From the NCBI GenBank assembly GCA_907163375.1, contig CAJQUW010011587.1:248001-312000 (forward strand): a stretch of DNA of 64,000 nt. Direction: 5' to 3'. The DNA comes from Prostheceraeus crozeri. Lineage: Eukaryota > Platyhelminthes > Polycladida > Euryleptidae. The notes below the pieces were generated by a model, which was not told the DNA's origin, did not search any database, and saw nothing but the letters and a program-made list of their open reading frames with translations. Position numbers and translations under genes: made by a program. Shown in pieces: positions 1 to 13,139 of the stretch (the first letter of the stretch is position 1; each line of letters opens with the position of its first letter).

Positions 1-351
1 CTTAACTTTTATGATTTTTTCGGTGTCCTGGAACGGTCATGATTTGAGCAATGAAAAATGTAATTCTCAAATTTTGAGATTTTGAAGAATTTGGAAAATT
101 GGGTATTTTTAAAAACGCCTAAATTTATGAATTTAGGTCTTCATAACCTGAAAAAGGGTTCAAATTCATGAATTTATGTCGTTTTTAAAAATACCATTTT
201 TTGAAAAAATGGTACTTTTTGAATGGACTAAATTCATGTATTTAGGTCTTAAAAACCTGAAAAAGGGTTCAAATTCATGAATTTATGTCGTTTTTAAAGA
301 TACTATTTTTTTGAATTTTATGGTGTCCTGGAACGGTCTTTTGCCCATTAC
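1..351. repeat. AT-rich tandem repeat, about 110-bp unit
   Basis: Two diverged copies of a unit containing ATTTAGGTCTT, ACCTGAAAAAGGGTTC and ATTTATGTCGTTTTTAAA begin near 120 and 230. The phrase GGTGTCCTGGAACGGTC flanks them at about 22 and 321, so the block may be one short repeat array. No coding signal is seen. Confidence 0.6.
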
Positions 352-572
352 TTACTATACTATATACTATATACTATATACTATACTATATACTATACTA
401 TATACTATACTATATACTATACTATACTGTATACTATATACTATATACTATACTATATATTATACTATGTACTATACTATATACTATACTATATACTATA
501 TACTATACTATATACTATACTATACTATATACTATATACTATACTATATACTATAATATATACTATATACTG
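352..572. repeat. TATAC/TATATAC microsatellite
   Basis: About 220 bp of almost uninterrupted ACTATAT and ACTATAC repeats. The open frame across it (Tyr/Ile/Leu repeats) is a by-product of the repeat and not a gene. Confidence 0.95.
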
Positions 573-619
573 CTATGAAAAGTAATGTGCCAGTAATGTG
601 TAGTTGTAGTGCAAATTTA

Positions 620-1400
620 ATCCAATTGTCCAACATCAAATCCGTCTCAAAAATGATTTTTACTTTGTTCGGCGCGCAATTTTGTGCCTAAAAGACAACG
701 GAAAGTGACAGATCTACAATCTACGCAACTGAAAAAGCACTCGACATCATGTTAGAGTAAGCATATTAGGTAGAGTAGCAACTTTGTATTAATTAAATCC
801 TCAGGTGCATGCAGCTTTCGATTTTATTGAATGAACTCGAGTTTTGACCCAGCACCACATGCAAAATAAGCAAATTTCTATTCCTTGTAGAAATTAACAC
901 GGAATCGACTGATCATGATAGTAATACAGAAGGAAGAATAGTATTTCACAAATACTCCGTGTCATGACAACTTTGAAGAGGTGATGCTTATTGAATTATC
1001 TTCTATGGAAGTGACTATTACTTTCATGCTCAGCCTTGCATTAATTAAGTAAAATAGATGATTTGACTGCATTGATTTTTGTCCGAAATACATGCTGCTG
1101 TTAGGCAATCAGCTTAATTTCCATTTATTAGGATAATTGTTAACAAAGTTTCATTTTTCGACATCCAATCCGTTTCATGCTACTTATATATTAAAGTCTG
1201 AAGTACCAAATCATCAGTATCTAAGCACAGGAATAATTTGCAAAAATTGAGCTTTTTAAAAATTGATCAAATATTTTTTTGGATCGCAGGAACATGATCT
1301 ATGCAAAAAAACTGAATCTTTTGATATAAAAATTTTTAGTGCATGCTTAGATTTTTTTGAGTCGACTCTCTGCCTATAATACACTTACCCTACGCTCGAC
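620..1400 (+). repeat. Dispersed repeat, copy 1
   Basis: Blocks at about 748-846, 905-968 and 1200-1380 recur in the same order and orientation at 9165-9255, 9316-9388 and 9590-9750. Shared strings include GACTGATCATGATAG and CTGAATCTTTTGATATAAAA. The copies are clearly diverged. I see no coding potential or terminal repeats, so this is an unclassified interspersed repeat or an old segmental duplication. Confidence 0.65.
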
Positions 1401-1634
1401 ATGATCCTTCAAACCGATATTTCGGATGATAACAGCAGCATGTATTTCGGACAAAAATCCATGCAGTCAAATCTTCTATTTTACTTAATTAATGAAAGTC
1501 CTAAAATACACGGCATATCTTAAATGTGGGGACAGCTTCAGTGAGCCATGGGACAATAGGTAATTCACTATACTCCCGGAATATTCTCAATCAAAATATT
1601 TCATGAACAATCAGCATTATCGTCTGTCGACTAA

Positions 1635-1643
1635 ATAAAAGTC
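1635..1643. repeat. Target-site duplication, left (ATAAAAGTC)
   Basis: Nine bases identical to 6677-6685, directly outside the foldback element's inverted ends. Confidence 0.8.
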
Positions 1644-4600
1644 ACGTGTGTGAAGTTAGCACCGCCACTCAGCACCGCCATCTTGAAAAATGGAATGTGC
1701 CAGTCAAACCAACGATCAGAATCGATCTAGATGGAGTGTGCCAGCATGTGCCACTCACTATTTTGAAAGAATTCCCCCTAGTTTAGGAGAAATCGCTGGT
1801 TGAAAGTTCGACATGGCGGTGATGTGAAGTTAGCACGCCATTAAAATTTTTTTCCAAAATACACAATCAAAACATACGAAACACGCACAACAGATAGAAG
1901 ACCATCAAAAACATTGTGCCAGCACCTTTCAGCAACTAAATCCCCGTACTTGCTGAGAAATTAGTCCCCGAAACCACAAAATGGCGGTGATGTGAAGTTG
2001 GCACCGCCACTGAAGTCTTTTTTTAAAATACGCAATTAAAACAAGCGAGACAACTACAACTGAAAGATGACCATCAAAAACATTGTATCAGCAAGTTTCT
2101 TCTCCTAAGACGCCGTACTTGCGGAGAAATTAGCCCCCGAAAGCTCAATGCGCTGGTGGTGATGTGAAGTTGGCACCGCCATCTTGAAAAATGGAATGTG
2201 CCAGTCAAACCAACGATCAGAATCGATCTAGATGGAGCGTGCCAGAATGTGCCACTCACTATTTTGAAAGAATTCCCCCTAGTTTAAGAGAAATCGCTGG
2301 TTGAAAGTTCGACATGGCGGTGATGTGAAGTTAGCACCGCCACTAAAATTTTTTTTCCAAAATACACAATCAAAACATACGAAACACGCACAACAGATAG
2401 AAGACCATCAAAAACATTGCGCCAGCAAGTTTCAGCACCTAAATACCCGTACTTGCTGAGAAATTAGTCCCCGAAACCACAAAATGGCGGTGATGTGAAG
2501 TTGGCACCGCCACTGAAGTCTTTTTTTAAAATACGCAATTAAAACACGCGAGACAACTACAACTGAAAGATGACCATCAAAAACATTGTGCCAGCAAGTT
2601 TCTTCTCCTAAGACGCCGTACTTGCGGAGAAATTAGCCCCCGAAAGCTCAATGCGCTGGCGGTGATGTGAAGTTGTCACCGCCATCTTGAAAAATGGAAT
2701 GTGCCAGTCAAACCAACGATCAGAATCGATCTAGATGGAGCGTGCCAGCATGTGCCACTCACTATTTTGAAAGAATTCCCCCTAGTTTAAGAGAAATCGG
2801 TGGTTGAAAGTTCGACATGGCGGTGATGTGAAGTTAGCACCGCCACTAAAATTTTTTTTCCAAAATACACAATCAAAACATACGAAACACGCACAACAGA
2901 TAGAAGACCATCAAAAACATTGCGCCAGCACGTTTCAGCACCTAAATACCCGTACTTGCTGAGAAATTAGTCCCCGAAACCACAAAATGGCGGTGATGTG
3001 AAGTTGGCACCGCCACTGAAGTCTTTTTTTAAAATACGCAATTAAAACACGCGAGACAACTACAACTGAAAGATGACCATCAAAAACATTGTGCCAGCAA
3101 GTTTCTTCTCCTAAGACGCCGTACTTGCGGAGAAATTAGCCCCCGAAAGCTCAATGCGCTGGTGGTGATGTGAAGTTGTCACCGCCATCTTGAAAAATGG
3201 AATGTGCCAGTCAAACCAACGATCAGAATCGATCTAGATGGAGCGTGCCAGCATGTGCCACTCACTATTTTGAAAGAATTCCCCCTAGTTTAAGAGAAAT
3301 CGCTGGTTGAAAGTTCGACATGGCGGTGATGTGAAGTTAGCACGCCATTAAAATTTTTTTCCAAAATACACAATCAAAACATACGAAACACGCACAACAG
3401 ATAGAAGACCATCAAAAACATTGTGCCAGCACGTTTCAGCACCTAAATACCCGTACTTGCTAAGAAATTAGTCCCCGAAACCACAAAATGGCGGTGATGT
3501 GAAGTTAGCACCGCCACTGAATGTTTTTTCCGAAATTGGAACCACTCAATGGAGGTATTGTAAAATTTTCCACTTCAACATTAAACCGTTTGCTTACTGG
3601 CTATACAGATATCAATGCAAATACGAATATCTCGACAGGTGAATACCGTCATGTGCCTGAACTGTTAACAGAAAGCTGAAGCTATTACTTTGTTCAAAAC
3701 TCTGTAAGACAGTGAAGGCATTTGACGAGTATATGCAATGGCATAACTAGGAAGACTTACTTTCTTATTAAAGGCCATTGATGAATAGCATGCGATTCGT
3801 TTATGTCTCCCCGCATGAAGGAGGAGAGTTCGCGACTTACAACGGCAAAACTATTGGTAATGGTTTGAATTTTTCATTTGACCAACGACGTCCCATGATT
3901 GGTCAGTTTTCGGTTGCCATATGATCAATATATCGATAAACATTTTCATTTGTTTGCCGTGGAAAATATATCACGGCATGCGATTAATTACAGCCTGTAC
4001 AACTTAAAACAAGAATGATTAAATAGATGAGTTTATGAAATAATGAAAATACTCTACGAATAGTTTAGATATTGTGACTTCAACCTAGATCATATGAAGT
4101 AGATGAGTCTCAATATCCCTTCAATTTTGAGTATGCTTGCACATCCAGTGAATCAGAAATTCTTGAAGTCAATTGAAACATTGATAGAAAACAATGTTGG
4201 CAATATCTACAATCATCATTATTAGTGTCATGATGTGCGTACATCTTTATCGCATTTGATGATCTTGATGAACAATCGAAGCAATAACATTAGGAGATCG
4301 AAGGGCATATTTCCAGCGTTGTCAGACTGCTTCATCGAAGAAGCATGATGCTCAATTGAGTTTGTGGTGCTTTCAAACATAGAGTAGGGATATATGGGAT
4401 ATCCTAATATAGTTACTCCATGCTTTCCAAAGTGCGCAATCTTTTTGGAAAGGAATTATCAAACTACATCGTTCAAACCATAGAGTAGGTTCTAACCTAC
4501 AGTGGAAACAGATTCTCATAAAATTGAGGCTGGTTTTTTAACCCAATTAATTGTCTGGAAAATTTTTATCTTTTCTCTCGATCCACACAAAATTGCGGGA

Positions 4601-6676
4601 ATTTTTAAAATTCCACAAGTGTGTGTATCAAACACATTTATTTAATCATTCTTGTTTTAAGTTGTACAGGCTGTAATTAATCGCATGCCGTGAATATATT
4701 TTCCACGGCAAACAAATGAAAATGTTTATCGATATATTGATCATATGGTAACCGAAAACTGACCAATCATGGGACGTCGTTGGTCAAATGAAAAATTCAA
4801 ACCATTACCAATAGTTTTGCCGTTGTAAGTCGCGAACTCTCCTCCTTCATGCGGGGAGACATAAACGAATCGCATGCTATTCATCAATGGCCTTTAATAA
4901 GAAAGTAAGTCTTCCTAGTTATGCCATTGCATATACTCGTCAAATGCCTTCACTGTCTTACAGAGTTTTGAACAAAGTAATAGCTTCAGCTTTCTGTTAA
5001 CAGTTCAGGCACATGATGGTATTCACCTGTCGAGATATTCGTATTTGCATTGATATCTGTATAGCCAGTAAGCAAACGGTTTAATGTTGAAGTGGAAAAT
5101 TTTACAATACCTCCATTGAGTGGTTCCAATTTCGGAAAAAACATTTAGTGGCGGTGCCAACTTCACATCACCGCCATTGAGCTTTCGGGTTGGCTTTCCA
5201 CCAACTGTGGTGGGATTTTCGTGAAATAAACGAGTGGCACATGCTGGCACACTCCATCTAGATCGATTCTGACCGTTGGTTTGACTGGCACATGCATTTT
5301 TCAAGATGGCGGTGCCAACTTCACATCACCGCCATTTTGTGGTTTCGGGGCCTAATTTCTCCGCAAGTACGGCGTCTTAGGAGAAGAAACTTGCTGGCAC
5401 AATGTTTTTGATGGTCATCTTTCAGTTGTGCGTGTTTCGTATGTTTTGATTGTGTATTTTGGAAAAAAATTTTAATGGCGTGCTAACTTCACATCACCGC
5501 CATGTCGAACTTTCAACCACCGATTTCTCTTAAACTAGGGGGAATTCTTTCAAAATAGTGAGTGGCACATTCTGGCACGCTCCATCTAGATCGATTCTGA
5601 TCGTTGGTTTGACTGGCACATTCCATTTTTCAAGATGGCGGTGCCAACTTCACATCACCGCCAGCGCATTGAGCTTTCGGGGGCTAATTTCTCCGCAAGT
5701 ACGGCGTCTTAGGAGAAGAAACTTGCTGGCACAATGTTTTTGATGGTCATCTTTCAGTTGTAGTTGTCTCGCGTGTTTTAATTGCGTATTTTAAAAAAGA
5801 CTTCAGTGGCGGTGCCAACTTCACATCACCGCCATTTTGTGGTTTCGGGGACTAATTTCTCAGCAAGTACGGGTATTTAGGTGCTGAAACGTGCTGTCAC
5901 AATGTTTTTGATGGTCTTCTATCTGTTGTGCGTGTTTCGTATGTTTTGATTGTGTATTTTGGAAAAAAAATTTTAGTGGCGGTGCTAACTTCACATCACC
6001 GCCATGTCGAACTTTCAACCAGCGATTTCTCTTAAACTAGGGGGAATTCTTTCAAAATAGTGAGTGGCACATGCTGGCACGCTCCATCTAGATCGATTCT
6101 GATCGTTGGTTTGACTGGCACATTCCATTTTTCAAGATGGCGGTGACAACTTCACATCACCGCCAGCGCATTGAGCTTTCGGGGGCTAATTTCTCCGCAA
6201 GTACGGCGTCTTAGGAGAAGAAACTTGCTGGCACAATGTTTTTGATGGTCATCTTTCAGTTGTAGTTGTCTCGCGTGTTTTAATTGCGTATTTTAAAAAA
6301 AGACTTCAGTGGCGGTGCCAACTTCACATCACCGCCATTTTGTGGTTTCGGGGACTAATTTCTCAGCAAGTACGGGTATTTAGGTGCTGAAACGTGCTGT
6401 CACAATGTTTTTGATGGTCTTCTATCTGTTGTGCGTGTTTCGTATGTTTTGATTGTGTATTTTGGAAAAAAAATTTAGTGGCGGTGCTAACTTCACATCA
6501 CCGCCATGTCGAACTTTCAACCAGCGATTTCTCCTAAACTAGGGGGAATTCTTTCAAAATAGTGAGTGGCACATGCTGGCACACTCCATCTAGATCGATT
6601 CTGATCGTTGGTTTGACTGGCACATTCCATTTTTCAAGATGGCGGTGCTGAGTGGCGGTGCTAACTTCACACACGT
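1644..6676. mobile_element. Foldback element with very long inverted arms (MULE-like by 9-bp target duplication)
   Basis: The ends are ACGTGTGTGAAGTTAGC and its reverse complement, flanked by a direct 9-bp repeat ATAAAAGTC at 1635-1643 and 6677-6685. The left arm (to about 4026) and right arm (from about 4637) are inverted copies separated by a roughly 610-bp spacer. Each arm is built of tandem units of 501-503 bp: on the left, the phrase TCTTGAAAAATGG recurs near 1680, 2181, 2684 and 3187. Nine-base duplications and long arms fit Mutator-like or foldback transposons. No transposase is present, so the element would be non-autonomous. The family call is inference; the ends and arms are directly visible. 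Confidence 0.8.
4027..4636. other. Unique spacer of the foldback element
   Basis: The sequence between the inverted arms. It has no long open frame, no homology that I recognise, and no match elsewhere in the window. Confidence 0.6.
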
Positions 6677-6685
6677 ATAAAAGTC
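6677..6685. repeat. Target-site duplication, right (ATAAAAGTC)
   Basis: Matches 1635-1643 exactly and directly follows the inverted terminus ending CACACGT. Confidence 0.8.
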
Positions 6686-9059
6686 ACCATCTAATGAAAT
6701 AATCAGAGCGTTCGACAATTTGCTAATAATAAAAGAAGATTAACGTAAAGCGCTTGGAAAATATTCAGAACAACAGGATGGACAACGTATATTAAAGCTG
6801 ACTCATATTTATGGCTACATTGATTGGTAATTGGGTAAACACAAAATAAATGCACTCGACGTTAGAAAGCACTTAGCGATTTATGAACATGATCAGTAAA
6901 TTAGCCATGACAGATTAAGAACCAAGAGTGACCTCAATCATAATTGACATTTCTGTATCAGATAATTATCGGAAAATGATAGCTACTATCGATCATGAAT
7001 CGATGTGTGACAAATTTTGAGACTCATGTTGAGATGAAATTTTCGTATAATAGAATTTTAAAAGTGTAAAGTAGCATATAAGTGCAATTACCAATGTGGA
7101 AAGAGAGATTCAACAAATCTCGTTATGCTACCAATCCTGGGATGTCAATCATTTGGGGGTCATTGGTCGGTGTATAGTGAAGGTTAAGGCAACAATCATG
7201 TGTGTCTATCAGAAAAGTATCAGTTGCATCGGATCGGTCCACACCTGGATCTGAATTTTCCCGGCAAAAATTGCTCGGTCCTCGTTTCTTCTTTGCGGCA
7301 TTTGCCAAGCCAGACGGCAAATTTCAGGCACATTGACAAATCTGCGTACGCTCCTACCCTCGCCTTTACTTGCGGGGACTTACTCTTGCTGGCATGGTGG
7401 TTCGACTTTTGTGATGAAAAGTTTGTCATTTATTTGACTGCTGTCGTGTGGCTCTTAATTGTCTGAAGGCATTGACTGGCGTGCGAAGACATTTTGATGA
7501 GCTCCTCCGTAACCAACAAAGGCTGCCTGTCTAATAGAGATAGAATGATTTATCTTCATGCAGTCGAAACTGCCAAAAAGTAGCTCAACGCCAAAATGGT
7601 TGATATACATTTTCCTTAATGACAGCTCATGCGCTCACTTCTAACTAGAAATTGATAGTCGACTGATGAAAAATGTCTGTTGGTATTTTGAAAATGTTTT
7701 TCAAATTGCGAAGAATCGACATAAATTGCTTTGCGATTGTTGTACGACATTATCCACCGCTGAAGGATATTCAGATATGATGATAACAGATTTCTGCTCC
7801 TGGTAAAGACATAAATCTTGTCAGTTTAGCAATATAAGTCATTTGACTTCTATTGCTAAACGTGCAGCATCGCTCGGTCAATTTCATGAATCTTGTCAGT
7901 GACTGATACACGACAGAATCAGATACAAGCATTTTAGCGTTCATCTATCCATGTTGGCGTCAATAATCCTACTGACCTGATGTCTGGTAGTGTTAATAAA
8001 TTTCTGCTATTGCTTTTTTCCTCCGATTAGCGTCATTGATCTTTGTTATCCGATATTTCCATTTGTGTTCACAATTTATCTTATTGTGAGGCAATTTCGA
8101 ATCATGCTCGATTCCCTATCTCAATAGAATCATCTTATCAGTTAATCGTATCATATTTCACCTCTTTTACAACTAGTAATGCAGACATTTTTGATGATTC
8201 CCGGGGGAATTTTGTTATCTCAAATGAGAAGAAAATGATTATTCACATTGTATATGTGGGGAACGCAAATGTCATAGATGTGGAATGGGTAACACAAACA
8301 ATGGCTTGAATCTTGTCGCAATGTTTCTCATTCTCAGACTTTTATGTTGCGGAATACAAGTGATGATAAAAGTTTTGTCTCGTATTCTTCGTTTTGTCTC
8401 ATGTCATTTCAAAATCGTGTGATTCTGCTACAGGAAGATCATACACGTTTATCAAGAAGTTGGTTTTTCGGAATAGCGGAATAGTAAGTCTATTGAGCTG
8501 GGAATCGATGCATTTTCTATTTATGACTGCGAATACGAAGCTTGTGGTACTGATAAAATCTTTCAATTTCCTCTTCTCTAAACTCAACGATTGAAGATAA
8601 GAGAGGGGGACTTATCCCAGTATTTTAAGCTGAAGTGTTACTCGCAATATTTCTCGGTGTGGGTAGGTTTTCACAAATAGTACCGTTGCAGCTGGATAGA
8701 TTTGAGATTCAGAATTGGAATAGAGATAAAGTAAATGTAGCATGTGTGGTTTTAGTTGAAATATTCTGAGACTTGATGCTTCGGTAATGGAGTATGCGGA
8801 TAGCATTGGAATTTGTAGACATTTTCCGACATGTTTATATTTTTCTTAATCGTAGTTGGATGTGACCCATGACCTGTCACCAATGATGTGATTGCAGCGC
8901 AAATTCGAGCCGGGCGCTAATTTGGCACGAAGTCGCGAATAATTTAAGTCTGACTCGAAGAATTTGACATTTTGCAGCGCGAAAATTATGTTATCCAAGA
9001 GTGAATTTCTTCTTTCTTTCCGGAGTTTTAGAACCACTCGATCAAATTGAACTTTCTTT
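6686..9059. other. No gene recognised
   Basis: AT-rich sequence with only short overlapping frames on both strands. None has splice-bordered coding character or a recognisable motif. No repeat boundaries are seen. Confidence 0.5.
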
Positions 9060-9760
9060 TCAAAGTAATGAACATCAAATCCATTTGTTCATTCCAAATC
9101 AACAACAGAATTACTCAAACGTTAGCTTCTACGTTTCTTTTGTCTAGATAAAAGTCCAGTCATAGAGCAAGTATATTAGGGAGAGTGGCAAATCGCTATT
9201 AATTAAATTCCCAATGTGTAAACAGCTTCGATTTTATTAAATGAATTCGATTTGAGCCCAATTAGGTACAGATACCTAGTGTGAGACATGCAAATTGTTG
9301 CAGTTTTGAAGAAATTACCGGTGAATTGACTGATCATGATAGCAATCCAGAAGGAATAATAGTATTTTGCAGATCCTCCATGTCATGACTTAATAATAGC
9401 ATTTTCGTAAGCGTGATCTTATCACAAGCTACCTGCCACTAGTAGAGTAAAATATCATAATCAAAGACAATGATTATTATTAACTTTAAAGGATACAGAT
9501 GGGTCCACATTACCATTCAGATTCAAGGAATGAAGCATAAATTTTGTGAATCTTAGTGATTTATACTACTTATGTATTGGATTCACGTCAATAGTACATA
9601 AACACAGGAATAATTTGCAAGAATTCAGCTTCTTTAAAAGTGATCAAATACTTTCTAGATCGCAGGAACATTATCTCCGCAAAAAACTGAATCTTTTGAT
9701 ATAAAAATTTTCATTGTATGCAGATACTTTTTGAGTCGACACTCTACCTACTATATAGTT
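9060..9760 (+). repeat. Dispersed repeat, copy 2
   Basis: A diverged direct copy of the 620-1400 repeat, about 8.4 kb downstream, with the same order of conserved blocks. Together the two copies bracket the foldback element and the gene-less DNA after it. Confidence 0.65.
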
Positions 9761-10647
9761 ACTCAGAGTCAGTGATGACCCATGGAAAGTGAAGATTAAT
9801 GATGAATCAACTTAGTTGCTTTCTTTTCAAATTCGCATTGGTGAACGTAGGGAGAATATTCGTAAACTTGAAACCGGACGATGTGGCGGAATCTCTCTGG
9901 TGCGAGTTGTGAAATCAGTTCTCTGTAGCTCTTCTCCACGGAATGCGGTAGTCAAAGATGCTGTAACGAAGAAGAGAAACAGCCTCTAGTGGCCAAGTCT
10001 TGTTTTACTGCAAACGGGCGAACTATTTTCAATATGCCGATAACATCCAACTTCATCAAACTTTGCGAAAGTGCATGTGCTTCTTACCAACAAAGAATAG
10101 AAGAAAAAGCGCTCTATGAGTGGCAGTAAATACTGAAAATAGAGAAAGAATCTCTTATGAAATGGAATTTGAAAAGAAAGACGACAAAAGGTCAAATCTA
10201 CTCGCATTTAGCAAAAGAAAGTGGAAGAGATGCTGAAGGAGACTGCAAGAAGATGCAGAAAAATGATGGAGCAGACACGTAGATTAAAAGAGTGAACTTC
10301 AGGAAACTTGCTGAACTTTTAGAGTTCAAAGTGAAAAGATGATTGTGAAGAAAGAAATACAAACAGAGAAGATCACACAAAGCATCCTGAAACGGCAGTC
10401 TACTGGACTTACTCGATTTTGACTGCGCACGAAAAGAAATCCCGACTCAATAGTGATTAGGATTTCTGTTTTGTAACAAAGCTGTTTAGGCGGCCTATTT
10501 GAAAAGTCTAATGCGAAATGACGGGAATATTTAAATATTGAAAGTATCTAATTAATACACGACATGCTTTTAAAAATTCAAAAAATCATGGAAATGGAAG
10601 AATGCGAAGTTGTAGGTGGTTAGGGTTGGTAACCTCTAGTGAGAACG
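9761..10647. other. No gene recognised
   Basis: A purine-rich stretch near 10040-10380 opens short frames on the minus strand, but I see no motif or splice context to support a gene. Confidence 0.45.
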
Positions 10648-10740
10648 GTGGTGCCTCCCGAGGCAGATGCACTCGAACCCAGGACCTTCTGCGCCTCCTT
10701 ACCGAGGCTCGGCCCTTAACCAACTGAGCCATCCTACCAC
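10648..10740 (-). repeat. tRNA-derived SINE head (Leu/Ser-like)
   Basis: Read on the minus strand, the segment starts GTGGTAGGATGGCTCAG, contains a box A (TGGCTCAGTTGG) and a box B (GGTTCGAGTGC), and has a long variable-arm-like segment between them. The acceptor and T stems do not pair properly, so it is not a functional tRNA. A second copy with the same head lies at 14064, which marks a SINE family. Confidence 0.75.
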
Positions 10741-13131
10741 ATAAACTTGTCGTGCATGCGTTTTGGTGTAAGATATGATGTACTTGCAAAATGCTCCGTG
10801 TGTGTAGCCTTGTTTATAGCACATCTCTTATTACGTCTCTGATGCAGTATATCACTTTGTCTAGGTGAAGGGAAGATTGTCATCTTCATGGATCGTTTTT
10901 CATTCCGATCTCCACTGCATACGTCAGTGGTACCTGGTAACTACCGTCACTGCATTTCGGGAATCCGCATTTTCCAGACTGTCGTAAAATAGTTTGATTC
11001 TTGTGAATCATGGTAGCTTGCAGACGCCAAGAAATATTTGATACATTAAGTCACCACTAGCAGACTTAGCCAGTTGCACATGGCAAGAAATTTCTCTATT
11101 TATTAGTCGTCCCAATCAACTATTTTGCGGAATGAGAGAATTAACTCACCTGCTTCAAGCATTAAATCTAGTACATAAACATTTCAAAACTTTCGGGTGA
11201 ATCTTAAGTACAGACATACTTTGTTTGTCTCAATATGCCAAACGAGAAAATTGATTGAGCAGTCACAAAAATTCCAATTCAGATTTCACAAATGCTGTCC
11301 TACTTATCCGATTCGGATGTGATTAAATTGCAATATACAAAACAAATTGGTTTCAGCTACAAAGTTTTACGCCTACATCTTGAGATGTCAAAGCGCTGTC
11401 CTCAAGTCTATCGATATATGTTTCGAATATATTTATCGATCATATGCATAGAATTCCATAGTCAACATTTGTGTTATTGGATCAACTCCAGCGAAGCGGT
11501 GTTATCACTCAATTAAACTTTTTCAACCTCAGATTTAGAGTAAAAACGGCATATTTATGACATTATAAAGAATCCACTAATATGATGCTAAATCTTTCGA
11601 AAAAACTCATGTCTAACTTTATGACCAAAAAGCATTGAATTTACATTGATTTACATTGACCTGGTGAATGGCTGCCATTTCTAGACCTAGAATTTAGAAT
11701 AATAGATAATGATAGTTTCTGTAGTAAGTAGCGCAAGGCTGAACATTCGAATATTTTTGTACCTATGGATTCCTCTTCTCCATTGCACGTGAAGCAAAAT
11801 TTCATTGATAATGAAATTCAATCATTAAGCAAACATTCAAATAATAATGACATAAAGCAAGGAAATATCAGTTATTCGCAATTGGAGAGCATTTTGAAAG
11901 TAATGGTCATTACAAAAGTGACAGGGTATCAAGACCAAGGAACAGAACAAAATCAAAAACTTGCATCAGATGTCAGTTTTAAAAATATCCTTTGTGAATG
12001 ATGGATGTAACCACAAAGAAATCAATAAAGACGCATAATCTCAGGATAAAAATTGTCACACAATTTACAAGAAATATGTTTGCAGACACAGAACCAATAG
12101 TCTAATTCGCATTTCTTAAAAAAATAGAGTTAAAATGCGATAAACATGCAACCACAAACTAAATGTACATAAATACATAGCTAGAATGCTAGAATATTTA
12201 AGATAAGGCATCAAGAACACCGTGTCATAGATGATAAGAGTACACTTGGCGCCCTTTACCAACCCTTGACAGAAAATTACGATGACGCTGGCGCAACGGG
12301 AGTTTAGGTTTGTCTCAAGCAAGCGGCCGAAGAGAAAACTGAGAAGTAGCAGTAATAGAAGTTGATGCAATCCCACAACTTCAATCAGTAGAAAACACTA
12401 ATTTCCTTTCTCCTGTCTAACTTCATAGTTCGTTATCCAATCATACATGCATGAGGAAGCACAGTTCCATGGCATGATTTTCTCTCATTTATCAACTATA
12501 AGCACGCGCAGTTTTCATTCAAACATTGAGTGTGGCATTACACTGATCCTTCGTCAACTGATCAACTTCCATAGTACGGTACATGTAATTGAAACAGTCT
12601 GGTTGAAGAGAGACTGCATAATACGAAGTTCTTCAATCTATGAGAAATGAGAATATTCTGAAGGTATGAAGGAACTATTTCTCTGTTCAAACTGTCTCGA
12701 ATCCGGAACCTATTAATACAGACTTTAAAATGGGTCTGAATTTTCCGGCCCGGCCCACTTGGCCCATGATAAAAAATTGTGATATAGTGTACAATGTATA
12801 TTCTGTAAACGTTCGTGGTGGATTTTTCGGAATATCTATACTTGAATTTGTAAACTTGATGAATTTGATTTAGATAATGGTCATCAGAGAAAAGTTTGCT
12901 TGTGATATGTAATTCATGGTTATAGACTACCATGCGATATGAATACTCAATCTCGACGAAAAAATTGATTCGACTTATTTCAAATTGTGACAAAACCAGT
13001 AGATAAACAGTGAAACGCACTCAGTCAGTGCTAGAAAACAATCACCTACCATTTAAGCTTGCAAGGTTTATTTTGTTGTTGCATTTTTCGATTACGCCGT
13101 TGGGTGACGATCACGTGATTCAGGCGCAAAT
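10741..13131. other. No gene recognised
   Basis: AT-rich sequence with scattered short frames, for example at 11765-12001 on + and 12562-13020 on -. None shows a domain, a convincing exon border or a repeat structure. Confidence 0.45.
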
Positions 13132-13139
13132 GTAAGAAC

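Noticed and set aside
311-556. 81-residue open frame rich in Tyr, Ile and Leu
   Set aside because: Translation of the TATAC microsatellite; no real coding signal.
2074-5743. Two near-identical 61-residue frames (2074-2259 minus and 5558-5743 plus)
   Set aside because: They are the same stretch of the foldback element's inverted arms; the match reflects the palindrome and not a gene family.
10648-10740. Functional tRNA gene
   Set aside because: Box A and box B are present but the acceptor and T stems do not pair, and a second non-functional copy exists at 14064; a SINE is the better call.
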